Below, one piece after another: positions 36,993 through 48,516 of a stretch of DNA of 64,000 nucleotides (position 1 is its first letter; every line of letters begins with the position of its first letter). The position numbers and the translations under genes are program-made. Under the pieces are notes generated by a model that had not been told where the DNA came from, did no database searches, and was given only the letters and a program-made list of their open reading frames with translations. The DNA is from Coriolopsis trogii. Taxonomy: Eukaryota > Basidiomycota > Agaricomycetes > Polyporales > Polyporaceae. The DNA is taken from positions 2,933,208-2,997,207 of the forward strand of contig JAHYIO010000033.1 of the NCBI GenBank assembly GCA_020543525.1. Reading direction: 5' to 3'.

Positions 36993-39211
36993 TCACGAAA
37001 CGTCCATCGCATCGTCGCCCTCGCCCCTCGCGTTCGCGCTGCCGAGATCAAGGTCGATGCCGCCCGCCTCGGTCTGGGCGCGCGAGTAGAGCTCCTCGCG
37101 CTTGTTCTCGTCGACGGTGAGGTTGGCGAGCACGAGGAGGGCCTCGGCGAGCAAGGGGCTGACGTCCTCCATGACCGCGCTCCGGTGCTCGTCCGCGGCC
37201 GAGGGCACGTGGCCCTTGGCGCGCTCGAAAAAGGAGATGGCCATGGAGAGGCCCTCGCGGGCCTCCTCGGCCTCGGCCGAGTGGAGGACGTCGGTGTCGC
37301 CGGCCTCGAGGGCGGGCTCCATGTCTTCGACGGGGGCGGAGCCCATGACGAGCCAGCAGCGGCCGCGGGCGCAGAGGATGGGGCCGCGCCAGGCGTCCAT
37401 GTCCGCCTCGTTCTTCATCTGGTTGAAGACGGAGTCGGCCCAGGAGGCCCAGTAGTGGCGCTGGGAGCCGAGCGAGAGGCGTTCGGCGACGCCGAGGACC
37501 TCGGAGGCGATCGTGAAGAGCTCTTTGGGCCGGGAGAAGGAGACGAGCGAGTCTGGGCCGGCGAGGGAGGACGCGTAGGGGGAAGCATAGTGTGAGGGGG
37601 GACCGTAGGTGGACGCAAAGTAGCCGGCGGACTGGGACGGGGAGGACGCGGTGTTGGCGCTGGGGGTGTGGATGAAGGACGGGTTGTGCGAGTGGGAGTA
37701 GTGGGGGTGGGGCATGTGGAAGATGCCGCGCGAGAACTGGTCCATGGCGAGGACCATGATGTCGTGGGCGGAGGCGGAGTAGAGGGACATTCGCCTAGTC
37801 ACGGGAGGGCGGAATTGGGCGATGGCGTGGAAGGGGGAGGAGGTGGGCCAGTGGGGTTCTGAGATGGAGAAGGGGGAGCCGGAGGGGTAGTAGCAGTAGT
37901 CGTTGTGGTTGGCCTCGGAGGCCTCGGCCTGGGACTTTGCGAGCTTCATGTTGTAGGTCACCTTTTCGTCCGCGAGGGAGACGAGGGTGCGGCCCCAGAC
38001 GATGGCCATGCGCCAGTCCTCGGGCGAGTCCGAGTTGGAACCGCTGACGCGGGAGGGGAGATTCTCGCCCGTCTCAAAGACGTCGAGGGCGGCGAGCCAG
38101 TAGGTGGAGGGCGTGTCGGGCTCTCCGGGGAGGACGATGGAGGGGTCTTGGGCGACGAGGTTTCCCATGAGGAAGAGGGTGATGCCAAAGATGGCGTGAA
38201 AGGCGGTGGGGAGCTCCGAGTGCCTGTGAGGGAGGGAAGGAGGGGTGTGAGAGGAAAGCGGAGGTGAGTACGGTAGAGGGACGGACCGGTGGGCAGAGGA
38301 AGAGGTGGTGGTGCGCTTGCGGGGCGGGGGCCAATGAGGAGGGGAACCGGACGAGTCGTGATCTGTCCAATCGCGGGTGAGACGTTCGTCGGTGGGCGTC
38401 ATGGACTCTGGGGAGCGGCTGGGGCGGTTGGAGGAGAGGTCGGCGTAGACGACGGACGGATCGGGGTGGTCTGTGAGGAAGCGGTGGCACTCGCGAATGA
38501 CTGCGCGGAGAAGAGGGAGAGCCTGGGGGATATCGTCCGCTGCCGGATCGTGAGCTGGGCGGGGTCTGGAGGGGCCCAGAGGGACGCACCATCGTAGCGC
38601 TCGGCGGCGCGGGCAAAGAGCTCCTTGAGGTTCTCCCAGTCTTCGTAGCCTGCGGAATGGACGAGCTTTGGGTTCGCAGAGAGGGCAGAAGAGGAGTGAG
38701 AGGCAGAGCGAGAGATGGAGTTTGGAGACATGTCGATAAGCTGGCGAGGTGGAGGGAGAGCTACGCGGAGGGGGGCATTATAATGGGAGTCTGATAGTGG
38801 CGATTGGGAGGCGTGTCTGGGGAAGACGGAGGGGGAGGGTGAGAAGGAGACGGCGGAGATTCGCCTGCGCTTGGAGGACGAGGCGGAGGAGTGGCTGCGA
38901 GCGTCGTCGTCGTCGTCGTCGTCGAGGTCGGGGTCGGGGTAGAAGAGGTCGTCGTCGGTGTCGGCGGAAAGGCTGCGCGAGAGCGAGGGGCGGGAGTCGA
39001 GAGAGGAGGGGGAGCGAGGGAGGAGATGGGGGGGAGAGACGGAGCGGGAGGCGGGCAGAGGCGGGCGTCCCCAGAGGTCGGCTATTCGCGCGTGGGAGAG
39101 CTGCACCTGATTCGGCCAGGGGAAGACGGGGCAGGGATCGGCGGCGGCGTGCTGGCGCTGTCTCCAGAGGCCGCGGGGACGTTTGAGGCTGGGCGGGAGC
39201 GAGGGCGACAT
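36993..39211 (-). CDS. Ett1-like TPR-type protein (enhancer of translation termination family, tentative)
   Basis: The start MSPSLPPSLKRPRGLW opens a long low-complexity N-terminus with an Asp-rich block and a basic KRRR patch, suggesting nuclear localisation. The conserved part begins at GYEDWENLKELFARAAERYDG and continues across an intron (about 38540-38595) to ADDIPQALPLLRAVIRECHR, then ELPTAFHAIFGITLFLMGNL, TYWLAALDVFETGENLP and a helical C-terminal half ending at 36993. The order of TPR-like helices, with an ECHRFL segment near the start, resembles fungal Ett1, which acts in translation termination. The protein is longer than the yeast one (412 aa). The family call is from memory of motif order and is not certain. 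Confidence 0.55.
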
Positions 39212-39602
39212 GCACGCAAGCATCGAGAGCATCAGTGGGGAGAACACAGTCCAGCGCAGGGTTTATATCGCTCGCGGACTGCGTTCGACGCGAGTCTCGG
39301 CCAGCGTCCGCCCAACAGCCCAGCCTCGTCCGCCATGTCTAGCCTCCCATCGCCTTTCATGACGCGTGGCTCGTCGCGTATGTTCTTGTCTTCTCGTGCT
39401 CTGTACCCAACAGACATCCCCCGCCTTGAGCCAAACCATCCCGGCGGCCAATCGCGATCCCCGGTCTCTTTCCTCCAATCGCACACTGCACCGCTTTCCT
39501 GCCACAGCTCATCCCGCCATCGCCTTTTCGGGCTGCGTCGGGAAATACCTTCGAGGGTCCTCTCCTGCTCACGTACACTCCGTCCCATTATCCAATAATA
39601 AA

Positions 39603-40801
39603 TCACTTGCTCTTCCCAGCACCGGGCACCGTCCATCGCCCAAGCACCATGTTCGCCCGCAGGATGAGCAAATCCCGCAGCATCTGCACAGAGTCCGCAA
39701 ACACGTTCAGCTTGCTCCCAGACACCTCGTGCCACTCTATCGGCACCTCCCCCACCGCCATCCCCTGCGCCTTCGCCAGCAGCAGCAGCTCCACGTCAAA
39801 GATCCACGTCGCCAGGTGCTGGTACGGAAAGATCTCCTGCGCCGCCCGCCGCGAGAACAGCTTGAACCCGCACTGCGTGTCCCGGATGTGGCCCACCCCC
39901 ACCATCCGCAGGATCGTGTGCAGCCCGTACATCAGCACGTTCCGAACAAACGACCGCTGCTGCCTCTTCAGTTCCCGCGCTCTGCAGCAACACGTCCCCA
40001 CGCACCTTCACGACCGCCTCCGTCTTCACCAAGTGCGCCCGGCTCCCCACCACGACCGCCGCCTCCCCGTTCGCGCTCATCTCGTCCATCGCCGCCCACA
40101 GCACCTCCAGGTCCTCCATCCGACTCGCCCCGTCCGCGTCCGCAAACAGCAGCCGCCGCCCCCGCCCGTGCAGCATCCCGTGCCGCACCGCTCCCCCCTT
40201 CCCCACGTTCTTCTCCAGCACCACCACCCGCACGTCGCTGTTCGGATGCTGCGCCCCCACCTTCAGCGCCGCCTCCGCCGTCCCGTCCCGCGAGCCGTCG
40301 TCGACTACTATTACCTCGTACGTCCGGCCTTTCGCCGCCCGGGTCGACTCCAGGTGCGCCAGCGTCGTCCTCAGCATCCCTGGCATCCGGCTCGTCTCGT
40401 TGTACGCCGGGACGACGACCGTCAGGTCTACCGAGGGAGAGTCCCGCACGCTCGGGAGCGGGAGTCGTGCAGACGGCTTTTTCGCCGTCCGGTACGTCTC
40501 TTCCGACGGCCGCGCTACGATCGTCGTCGGTGACCACAGCACGAGGAGGGTGTATGCCTGCAAAGCGTGTCAGAGTGTATGTAGTGCGTGGACACGACGC
40601 GCTCAGGAGGGCCGACGGTGTCGACCTGACCGTATGCTTTCGTCAGCCTTGCGGCGCGCTGGCACAGACGTGCCTGCAGCCCGCGAGTCTTTGAACAAGG
40701 ATGTGGGCTCATCACTGCGCGTCGTCGAGGATGGTACGTACCGTGCCGAGCGTCGCAGCGACGAGACCGAGGCCGGTGTAAACGAGTGTCGAGGTGTCCA
40801 T
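39603..40801 (-). CDS. ALG5: Dolichyl-phosphate beta-glucosyltransferase
   Basis: This ER membrane enzyme transfers glucose from UDP-Glc to dolichyl phosphate for N-glycan precursor completion. Exon 1 (40801-40742) encodes MDTSTLVYTGLGLVAATLGT. Exon 2 from 40557 encodes a hydrophobic segment, then the GT2 domain: VDLTVVVPAYNETSRMPGML, YEVIVVDDGSRDGT, NVGKGGAVRHGML and LFADADGASRMEDLE (the DAD catalytic aspartates). After a short intron at about 39960-40004 come RSFVRNVLMYGLH, DTQCGFKLFSRRAA and ATWIFDVELLLLA, all diagnostic of Alg5. The length of about 350 aa fits the family. It is divergent from the glycine-cleavage T-protein gene, with 175 bp between the starts. Confidence 0.94.
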
Positions 40802-40976
40802 TGCAGTCAGTCACGTCCGCATCGGCAGGGGGCGGCGGTGGTGAGTGCAGAGTCCATCGCGTGTTCTGCTCTGCCTCCTCTGCCACGTATGGCCCAGATA
40901 AGATATGCGCGTAGATTAGATAGACGACCGTGTACGTCCTCGCCTCCGTCTCCGCTCTCCTCTCTCCCCCTGCACG
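40802..40976. promoter_or_regulatory. Divergent promoter of ALG5 and GCV1
   Basis: Only 175 bp separate the two start codons, so both promoters must share this interval. A CT-rich stretch (40938-40970) lies just before the GCV1 start. No specific operator is recognised. Confidence 0.5.
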
Positions 40977-42616
40977 ATGGCGACGACGATGGCTTCACGG
41001 ACGCTTCTCGCTCGTACTTGTGCTTCCGCCCGCCGCCATGCGCGCATCGTCTTGTCCGCGAGAGGCATGGCCACTGCCGCCGAGCAGGTGCGTCCCGTCT
41101 CCGACCCTCTTCGCCACAGCGCCTCACCATCGCCCACAGCTCAAGAAGACGGGCCTCTACGACTTTCATGTCCAGAACGGCGCCAAGATGGTGCCCTTTG
41201 CAGGATACTCCATGCCATTGTCCTATGGCTCCGTCGGCGCAGGTCCGTCCTCCCCAGTCTCACAACACCACTCGCTCACACCACGCAGTCGCGAGTCACC
41301 ATCATGTCCGCAACTCTGTCGGCCTCTTCGATGTCGGACACATGGTCCAGTCAAAGTACGTCCCCCCTCTTCCTCTGTTTTCATAACGCCGACGCCTATA
41401 AGTTTCCGCGGCCCGACCGCGACCGCGTTCCTCGAATGGCTCACCCCGTCCTCCCTCGCCGCCCTCCCCGCGTACGCCTCCACCCTCTCCGTCCTCCTCA
41501 ACGAGCGCGGAGGGATCATCGACGATACCATCATCACAAAGCACGCCCAGGACGCGTACTACGTCGTCACCAACGCCGGACGCCGCGACCGCGACCTCGC
41601 CTGGTTCGCACAGAAACTCCAGCAGTGGAACGCGGGCGACAACGCAAAGGCACAGGGGCCCGTCGAGCACGAGGTCCTTGACGGATGGGGGCTCCTCGCC
41701 TTGCAAGGTACGTCAGTCGCCCCCTTGCCGAGGGGCGTGCTCATGGCCTGCAGGCCCCCAGGCCGCGTCGTACTTGCAGGCCCTCACCTCGTTCGACCTC
41801 CGCGAGCTCACGTTTGGCAAGTGCGCCTTTGTCCCCATCGAGGGCTTCAACCTGCACGTCGCCCGCGGTGGCTACACCGGCGAGGACGGCTTCGAGGTGC
41901 GCGCGTGCTGTGCTCGTTTCCGGACACGCTCATCTAGGCTCTGCAGATCTCCATCCCTCCGTCCCAGACGCTCGAGGTCGCCCAGCTGCTCTCCAAACCG
42001 CCCGTGCAGCTCACCGGGCTCGGCGCCCGCGACAGCTTGCGCCTCGAGGCCGGCATGTGTCTCTACGGCCAGGACCTCGACGAGGACACCACCCCGGTCG
42101 AGGCCGGCCTCTCCTGGGTCATCGGTGCGTCCGCCGTGGGTGCATACTCGCTCCCTGTTGACGTCACAATCAGGCAAGGACAGGAGGGAGCACGGCGAGT
42201 TCATCGGCGCCGAGCGCGTCAGGAAACACCTCAAGGAGGGTCCGCCCAGGAGGCGCGTCGGCCTGACCGTCGAGGGCGCCCCTGCCAGGCGTGAGTCGTC
42301 CCGGTCTCTGTTCGCTTGTATCTCGACTCATCCGGCGCGCCAGAAGGAGCAAAGATCTTCAAGCCCGAGAGCGACGAGCAGATCGGTACGTGCGTGTGGT
42401 TTGGTGCTGCCCCGGCGCTCGTTCACGTGCGCTCGCCCAGGCGTCGTCACGTCCGGCATTCCGTCCCCCTCGCTCGGGAAGAACATCGCGATGGCCTACG
42501 TCCAGAACGGCTGGCACAAAAAGGGCACAGAGGTCGCCGTCGACGTCCGCAACAAGCGCCGCAACGCCGTCCTCACGCCCATGCCGTTCGTGCCCACCCG
42601 GTACTATCGCGGATGA
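40977..42616 (+). CDS. GCV1: Aminomethyltransferase, mitochondrial glycine cleavage T-protein
   Basis: This is the T-protein of the mitochondrial glycine cleavage system. It takes the aminomethyl group from H-protein and makes methylene-THF. The N-terminus [20 protein letters not shown] is a typical Arg/Ser-rich mitochondrial presequence. Exons then give [131 protein letters not shown] and [20 protein letters not shown], in family order. About nine introns of 40-60 nt interrupt the gene. Several overlapping frames in the same interval are shadows. Confidence 0.95.
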
Positions 42617-42778
42617 GAGCGGGTCGTGGAGAGGCCGTATGTACATAGACTAGTGTTTGTCCCATCACAAACCGCCGCCGGTTGCTTTTGTCATACACGT
42701 TGTCGTAAAGTTGGCGAGTGACTGCGCGCGTGCCTTGGACGCGTGGGCGCTTGGCCCTGCTCTCTGTTCTCTACCACC

Positions 42779-44866
42779 ATGACTGGCTATCGACCCACAG
42801 CTCCGGCCTCCTTCTTCCCGCTGCAACCGCAGACGATCAAAGAGGACGCCGAGATTGATCGCGACATCGCCCTGCTCACCACCCTCTTGCAGACCGTACG
42901 TCCCGGCAGCACACACAGCCCGGGAGACAAGCAGCCCAGTCGTTCTCCTCTGCAAGTGTGGTCCCATATCGCACATGTTCTCGCCCCCGGACGAGACGGC
43001 GTGGCGGTCACCGGCCAGCTTGACCCACATTCGCTCACTGTCACAGTCGCCCTAGCACAAGACGCCTCACCTCAGAGCACCCCCGAGCAAGCTGTACGTA
43101 TCAGCCAGGTGGAGTTGGAAGGCGAGGAGACGGTGTCGCACTTGCTCGACATGGTGGATGAAACGTCGTGCGTCGACTCATGTGTCCATCGTCTGCTGAG
43201 CCCGCTCATGTCTCGGTCCAGCGACGTCGAGTGGGACCCTCGGCAACACGTCACGAACGTCATGTCCATCATAGCCGACTTTGTACGGGAGCGTCCGACG
43301 GGTGAACGCGAGGCAGCGGCATACATCACTTTCTACCACTTCATCGTCGTACGATCCTACCGCACGCTCTTCGCGCGTCTGCAGACCGCGTCTCTCGTGT
43401 GGGGCAAACACCCCCTCGTCGCGCTACGCGACTTTTACGCGTCCGCCGACGCGGGAGAGCCCCTCGCGCACGTCGCTCGCCCGCCGTCCATGGTCCGGAC
43501 AGCCAAACTCTCCACGCTCTCCACCCCACTTCGCCGCGGTGCTTGGTACCAAGACCTGCTCGACTCGCACGGGATCCGCCCCGACGCGCCATCCGACGCG
43601 GGCCGCGTACGCTACACGGTCTCTGCGTCCACGGCGCCAGCCTGGGCCAGGCTTCTGTGCCATTGCTACACCCTCATGGTCCACACACTGGCGACCGCGG
43701 ACGGCCAGGCGGCGCGGCTCCCTGGGCGGGCGGACCGACGAGACCTCCGGAAAGCTATGGCGGCGTTGGATGACGCCTTGGACGCCGGCATCGTGGACCG
43801 CCTGTTCGTGGATGAGCTCGTCGACCAGTTGGGTGTGCAATACAAGGAGAAGATGGAGCAGAGGCCGAGACCGCCCTTGGTCGGTACGTCGTCGGACGTG
43901 GCGTCTTTGGTGGGGATATTGACCCTCGAGGCGTACAGCGGCCCTCACCGACGCCACGCGACAGGCGGTGGAGATCGACTTTGGTGACCGGGACGATAGC
44001 GGTTGTTCAGTCTCTCCACTCTCCCCGTGTCCTTTTCGCTCATGTCTGTGATCAGCCGATGGCTTGCAGGCGTACCCCGAGGAAGACGGGCGACAGCATA
44101 TCACACGTCATCTCAGCGCCCTCGTCAACCCGCTTCGGGCTGCTCACAGCATCGTTCGAACGTGCCTCGAACTCCCAAGATCGATGGATACGCTGCACGT
44201 GCACAGTGTCCTTGCCTCGCCTGATGCGAGTCGCCTCGCTGTCACCCCAGGGTACTATGAAAGCTTCAAGGACAAGTTTGTGACGTGGTCTGGTCTCGAC
44301 ACCGAGCAAGTCAACAGCGTCCTCGTCAGCTTGCAGGACATTGCTCTCAACAAAGTCGAGGCGAGCGTTCATGCGGAAGCTGCGCTCATGAGTGTTCTGT
44401 ACCCCAACAGCAAAGGACAGACCTCGCCGCTGGTTGGCATATCGCCCGTGAGCAGATCCGATCCCTCTCGTTCTCTGGAATTGACTCACACTGTTCACAG
44501 TTCAGTGGGCCCATCGCGGTCGGGGTGGGCAAGCGGTGCTGCTATTGCTGCCATGCGCTCGCTCAACTCTTGATATCCGGGAGTGGCGTCGCAGCAATGG
44601 AAGGGTTCGCCTTGAGCGGAACACATGGAACCATATTACCCTGGGCGCCTCCCCCGGGCATCCCACGCAAAGTCCTGTGCGAGATCCGGACGAGGTTGTT
44701 GAAAGTCCTGCTAAACACTTTCAAAACAAGCCTTGTCGCGCCTCGGTCCACACAGACTTTACCGGTGCGTCCCGATAGGAATTCAGACGAAGCTGATGTC
44801 TTGCATCCTTCCATCATGAACCCGATGATACCTGAGCCGCGGTACTCCCGGTCTTCATATCCATGA
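42779..44866 (+). CDS. Predicted OTT_1508-like deaminase-fold protein (641 aa)
   Basis: Four exons (42779-43883, 43939-44001, 44056-44447 and 44501-44866) join in phase to give 641 aa. The C-terminal quarter has VEASVHAEAALMSVLY, a HAE zinc-ligand/catalytic motif, and after the last intron VGVGKRCCYCCHALAQLL, a CxxC zinc pair. These are followed by LSGTHGTILPWAPPPG. This HAE plus CxxC arrangement is that of the deaminase fold, and the surrounding strings match the OTT_1508-like family expanded in fungi as I remember it. The N-terminal 400 residues are helical and unrecognised. By family the substrate could be a nucleoside or nucleic-acid base, but none has been shown. It is the last core gene before the subtelomeric repeats. 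Confidence 0.75.
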
Positions 44867-45059
44867 GTTGGCCAGGTTAAAGTATGGTGTTCGAGGGGCT
44901 GTGCAGTTTGTATTGCTACCACTCTTCTGCGACACAAAGGGGCTGTGCTCAAGCTGGGCCAAAGAGAAGTAAATGCAGTGCTGTAGCATACTATGAAATG
45001 GCTGACAATATATGTCTAAGGTTCACATCTATACTCTAGTAATAGTGTTATGCGCCGTG

Positions 45060-45780
45060 AACTTTGCCCCAAGGTTCAGAGGTGACAAAATAGTTTGGGC
45101 CATAGCCGGCCAACCGTTGCTCGGAATCTTGGTGACAAGGGGTCCTTCCTATAGCCAAGAAGCAGGAGTATCCAACAGTGTTGGTTTTGTGGCTGTGCGC
45201 CCAGTCCCCATGGAGATATAGCCAGGTGACAAGCCTCAATGCCTTTTGGCACCGGGTGACAAGCTCAGTGTGGAGCCCATTGTGACTCAACCCCTGGGCA
45301 GAACCCAGGTGACAAGGGGTCATATGAAAGCCAAGATACAAGGCTACAAAATGAGGGTAGAACCGGGACAATCCATGCAGTCTCTGTTGAGAAATGGCTT
45401 GTCACCTGTTGTCACTGGATTCTGAGGCAGAGTTGGTCCGGGTGGTGACAAGCTCATTGTGGCTGCCCCTCTGATCGGAACCCAGGTGACAAGGGGTTCC
45501 CTGGGAGCTATGATATATGGCTACAAAATGAGGGTAAGATGGTGGCAATCCATGGAGTCTCCGTGGAGAAACAGCCAAGTGACAAGCAGAGTTTGCGTTC
45601 TGGGACTGTCACCAAGGTCATTGAGAGCCTGATTGTGGGCCAACCGTTGGTCAGAACCTTGGTGACAAGGGGTCCTTTGTATAGCCAGAAAAGAGACGAA
45701 TCCAACGGTACCCATTTTGTGTCTGTACGATGTGTCCCCATATAGAAACTGCCTTGTCACCTCCGGAATATCGCATTCTG
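45060..45780. repeat. Degenerate satellite with about 177-bp period, four copies
   Basis: The string GGTGACAAGGGGT recurs at about 45131, 45308, 45485 and 45661, spaced 174-177 bp. Flanking words are shared too (GCCAACCGTTG, ATCCAACGGT-like, GGCTACAAAATGAGGGT, GTGACAAGC). Copies are diverged by perhaps a quarter. It marks the switch from the CpG-rich core to the subtelomere. Short open frames here are repeat-derived. Confidence 0.75.
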
Positions 45781-45810
45781 GCATGCTGGGTCTGGTAGAT
45801 TGGACCATGT

Positions 45811-45905
45811 GACCTGACCAGCTGTCCAGGTCATGTGACTAAACTTGCTAGCAGTAAGGAAGTATGGTCACATGACTGGGTCACCCACCATGTCACATGA
45901 CCACT
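45811..45905. repeat. Dispersed element with GTCATGTGAC palindromes, related to the 60.3-kb tandem repeat
   Basis: The segment GTCATGTGACTAAACTTG-CTAGCAGTAAGGAAGTATGGTCACATGAC matches, with a few changes, the 37-bp unit that is tandemly repeated at 60338-60500. The 10-bp palindromes GTCATGTGAC and GTCACATGAC occur at each end. It is probably a fragment of the same subtelomeric sequence. Confidence 0.6.
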
Positions 45906-46094
45906 TTGAAGGTGGTGCTGATACGTCCAAAGGATCAATGTTGGCATAGCCTGTTTATTAAGTTCTTTGATGGGCAAAAGCATGTATACTTGGACAGCAA
46001 GTTTGACTGGTGGTGCTCTGCTTGTGCTAAGTGGTCCAACAGTTCTTGACCACCTTGAGGGATCACCATTGCCAACAATGAGTCTACCAACATT

Positions 46095-46838
46095 GTGCCT
46101 ATCCTTCCTCCAGCCCCTCTGATCTCCTCCTCCACTACATTATCTTCCCAAGTTGGTGCAGTTCAAGCATGTGCTCCTTGGACAACTCTTCCCCTAGGAC
46201 CTTCTAGTACCACAGCTACAGCCAGCCACCACTCTGCCCAGGATGACGTTCAACGTGGAGCAGCATTTGCTGAAGCTGTACAGGCTGCCAAACGGGCAAG
46301 GCTAGATAGGGAAGCACAACTACAGCCACTACTTGAGCGGTGGAGGAAGGCTTTGGACAAGTTTTCTGGGCACTGTGGATTGTGCCAGATTACGAGGCTG
46401 AAGAACTACCCGGTGCAAGATCAGCACAACATTGTTCATTGTCCAACCATGGTGGAGCTGCTGAAGAAGACAAATGAGGACAGTCGGCGGACTGGTGGAG
46501 AGTACTTGGACTGGAGGAAGCAGCTGAGGTACTATGGGTCAATGGGTGCGTGCTCAAAGTGCCACATACCGTTCCTTCAAGATCTTCTTCATCCTACGAA
46601 TGCTGGGAAGGGCAAGGGGACAAGCTGCAACGTGGCATGGCTGGACATGATAGGGCCAATGGTATACTGGGCATACTACTCCAATGAGTGGTGTAGGTTG
46701 GCTGAGAGGGAGTTTGGGATAAGTTGGGCAAATGATATGTCATTTGCAGCATGGTTGGTGAGTAGGAACAAGGATGAGAGGTATCTAAACATTGCTAGGT
46801 TTTGGTTGTGGTTGGTAGAGTGTTGGCTAAGGCAGTAG
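46095..46838 (+). CDS. Orphan zinc-binding ORF resembling the tail of basidiomycete RecQ-like helicases (about 240 aa)
   Basis: One open exon of 247 codons. After a Ser/Thr/Ala-rich start it has AKRARLDREAQL, then GHCGLCQITRLKNYPV, a His/Cys pair (NIVHC), EYLDWRKQLRYYGSMGACSKCHIPF, LLHP and SCNVAWLDMIGPMVYW. The C-x2-C, H-x3-C, C-x2-C, H spacing suggests two zinc sites. I recall this segment as the C-terminal extension of many Agaricomycete RecQ-family helicases, which are often subtelomeric. No helicase domain precedes it, because satellite lies directly upstream, so it is either a severed 3' fragment or a stand-alone gene. A short upstream coding-like stretch (about 45955-46040, KFFDGQKHVYLDSKFDWW) may be an earlier exon. 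CpG is scarce. Confidence 0.55.
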   Translation: MPILPPAPLISSSTTLSSQVGAVQACAPWTTLPLGPSSTTATASHHSAQDDVQRGAAFAEAVQAAKRARLDREAQLQPLLERWRKALDKFSGHCGLCQITRLKNYPVQDQHNIVHCPTMVELLKKTNEDSRRTGGEYLDWRKQLRYYGSMGACSKCHIPFLQDLLHPTNAGKGKGTSCNVAWLDMIGPMVYWAYYSNEWCRLAEREFGISWANDMSFAAWLVSRNKDERYLNIARFWLWLVECWLRQ

Positions 46839-47880
46839 GGTAGTGTTTGTGGTGTATTGAATTAGTTGTGTGTTGTAAGAAGTGTTGGTTGATTGTTTTG
46901 GGTTATGAAGTGTGTACGTGAACTTAGGGGGAAGTAGGGTTGATTATGTGTTGTGGGGGGGGGGGGTTGGTTGGTTGTTTTGGGTGTAGGGTTAAAGCTA
47001 TTGGGTGTAGAAGTGGTGTGCAGAGGGGTTAGGGTTATGAGAGAGATTTGGTGTTCATAGGCTTGGATAAACCTAGGGTTATGAGAGAGATTTGGTGTTC
47101 ATAGGCTTGGATAAACCCTAGGCTTGGGCAGGACCTAATCCTAAATTAGGGTTTAAATATCTCTCTGAACACATAGGGAGTTGCTGAGCATCATACACAG
47201 CAGCCAATCTTCTGCACTTGTAGTCCCACAACCGCGCATCAAGTAATATTTTGTAACATGCTACTCTTACTAGTATTATGCAAAGGATTCTGATTGAATT
47301 GAAGGAGAAGTGCTAGCCATTATTTTTCAGTGTTCCTGAGAGCTTAACGTGGAAAAGTAGTTCACTATAATATTGCTAGTATTGTAACACACCTACCGTG
47401 AACAATCCTTCTATGCTTCATTTTAGAATGCTTATTCCAGGCCTTGAACACACAGCTGGCTAGATGATTGGGTTGCACCAGATGCTCCTAGGAACAGACC
47501 ACCTAGAGTATCTCACACCTAGAGAAGATCATTGTCATTATATAGGGTCAGAAAAGCGTACACAGATACAGAGCTTGAAGAGGCTTGTGTGCATGCACTT
47601 AGTAGATTGTTAATTGCATACTTGTAATGCTGCATAGCAAAGTGCTCAAAAGCACTGCAGCTGGGTGTGTAAACTTGGTGGAATCCAGATCAAGCTGAGT
47701 AAATTTTTCTTGAGGGGTGAACAAGCTCCAGACCTGAGGAGCATTTGTTCTGCCACCTCTTTCAGAGTATGACAAGCTTTCAGAAAGCCATTAAATTATC
47801 AAGATATTTACATGGGACTGTGAGGGACATTAGAAAGCAAACCTCTTCAGAGTTGAGAGATACCTTGCCTAAATTTGGTG
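46839..47880. other. AT-rich spacer with a 44-bp direct duplication and telomere-like words
   Basis: No gene is seen. A G11 run occurs at about 46957. A 44-bp unit starting AGGGTTATGAGAGAG is present twice in tandem (47031-47118). GGTTAGGGTTA at about 47027 and TAAATTAGGGTTTA at about 47142 resemble short interstitial telomere repeats, and could be scars of past end repair or chance in GT-rich DNA. Confidence 0.5.
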
Positions 47881-47883
47881 GTG

Positions 47884-48345
47884 TGTGAGGCTGGAGGAGG
47901 CTCACATGTGTGCAGTACAGTACGAGTTGTGCCTATGTGGTGCTGCATTACAAAGGACCTCAAGAGTATGAGGCTTGAGGAAACTCATTGCGTACGGGCC
48001 TCGAGGAGGCTCGCGAGCGTGCAGTATAGTGCGAATTGCGCGCTTGTGGTGTTGCACTACAGAGGGCCTCGAGGAGGCTCACGCGCGTACGGAGATGAGA
48101 GGAAACTCATTGCGTACGGGCCTCGAGGAGGCTCGCGAGCGTGCAGTGTAGTGCGAATTGCGCGCTTGTGGTGTTGCACTACAGAGGGCCTCGAGAAGGC
48201 TCACGTGCGTGCGGAGATGCGAGGAAACTCATTGCGTACGGGCCTCGAGGAGGCTCGCGAGCGTGCAGTGTAGTGCGAATTGCGCGCTTGTGGTGTTGCA
48301 CTACAGAGGGCCTCGAGGAGGCTCACGCGCGTATGGGACTCGAGG
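47884..48345. repeat. 122-bp tandem repeat, about 3.8 copies
   Basis: The unit start CGTACGGGCCTCGAGGAGG recurs at 47991, 48113 and 48235, exactly 122 bp apart. Each unit has the palindrome GCTCGCGAGC and an inverted pair TGTAGTGC/GCACTACA. The leftmost copy (47884-47990) is diverged almost only by CpG to TpG or CpA changes. The array lies just past the 3' end of the 939-aa gene and marks the left edge of the CpG-rich module. Confidence 0.85.
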
Positions 48346-48516
48346 TTGAGTGTCAAAGGAACAGAATTATAAGAAATTAATATAATACATGCATTGAACT
48401 ATAATGTTCAGTTCAAGAGTCCAAGTACATGCGATGCGTAGTAGATACAGCGTTCAGTCCATGTCCGAGTACATGCGATGCGTAGATACAGAATGCCAGT
48501 CCGTCCGAACTCACCG

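Noticed and set aside
40930..41937. Long plus-strand frames overlapping the GCV1 exons
   Set aside because: Only the frame set joined by introns gives the T-protein motifs, and the others lack any motif.
45048..45808. Overlapping ORFs of 70-107 codons at 45.0-45.8 kb
   Set aside because: They coincide with the degenerate 177-bp satellite and share its period. No motif was seen.
47026..47160. Possible interstitial telomere
   Set aside because: There are fewer than two consecutive TTAGGG units, which is too little to distinguish from GT-rich background.
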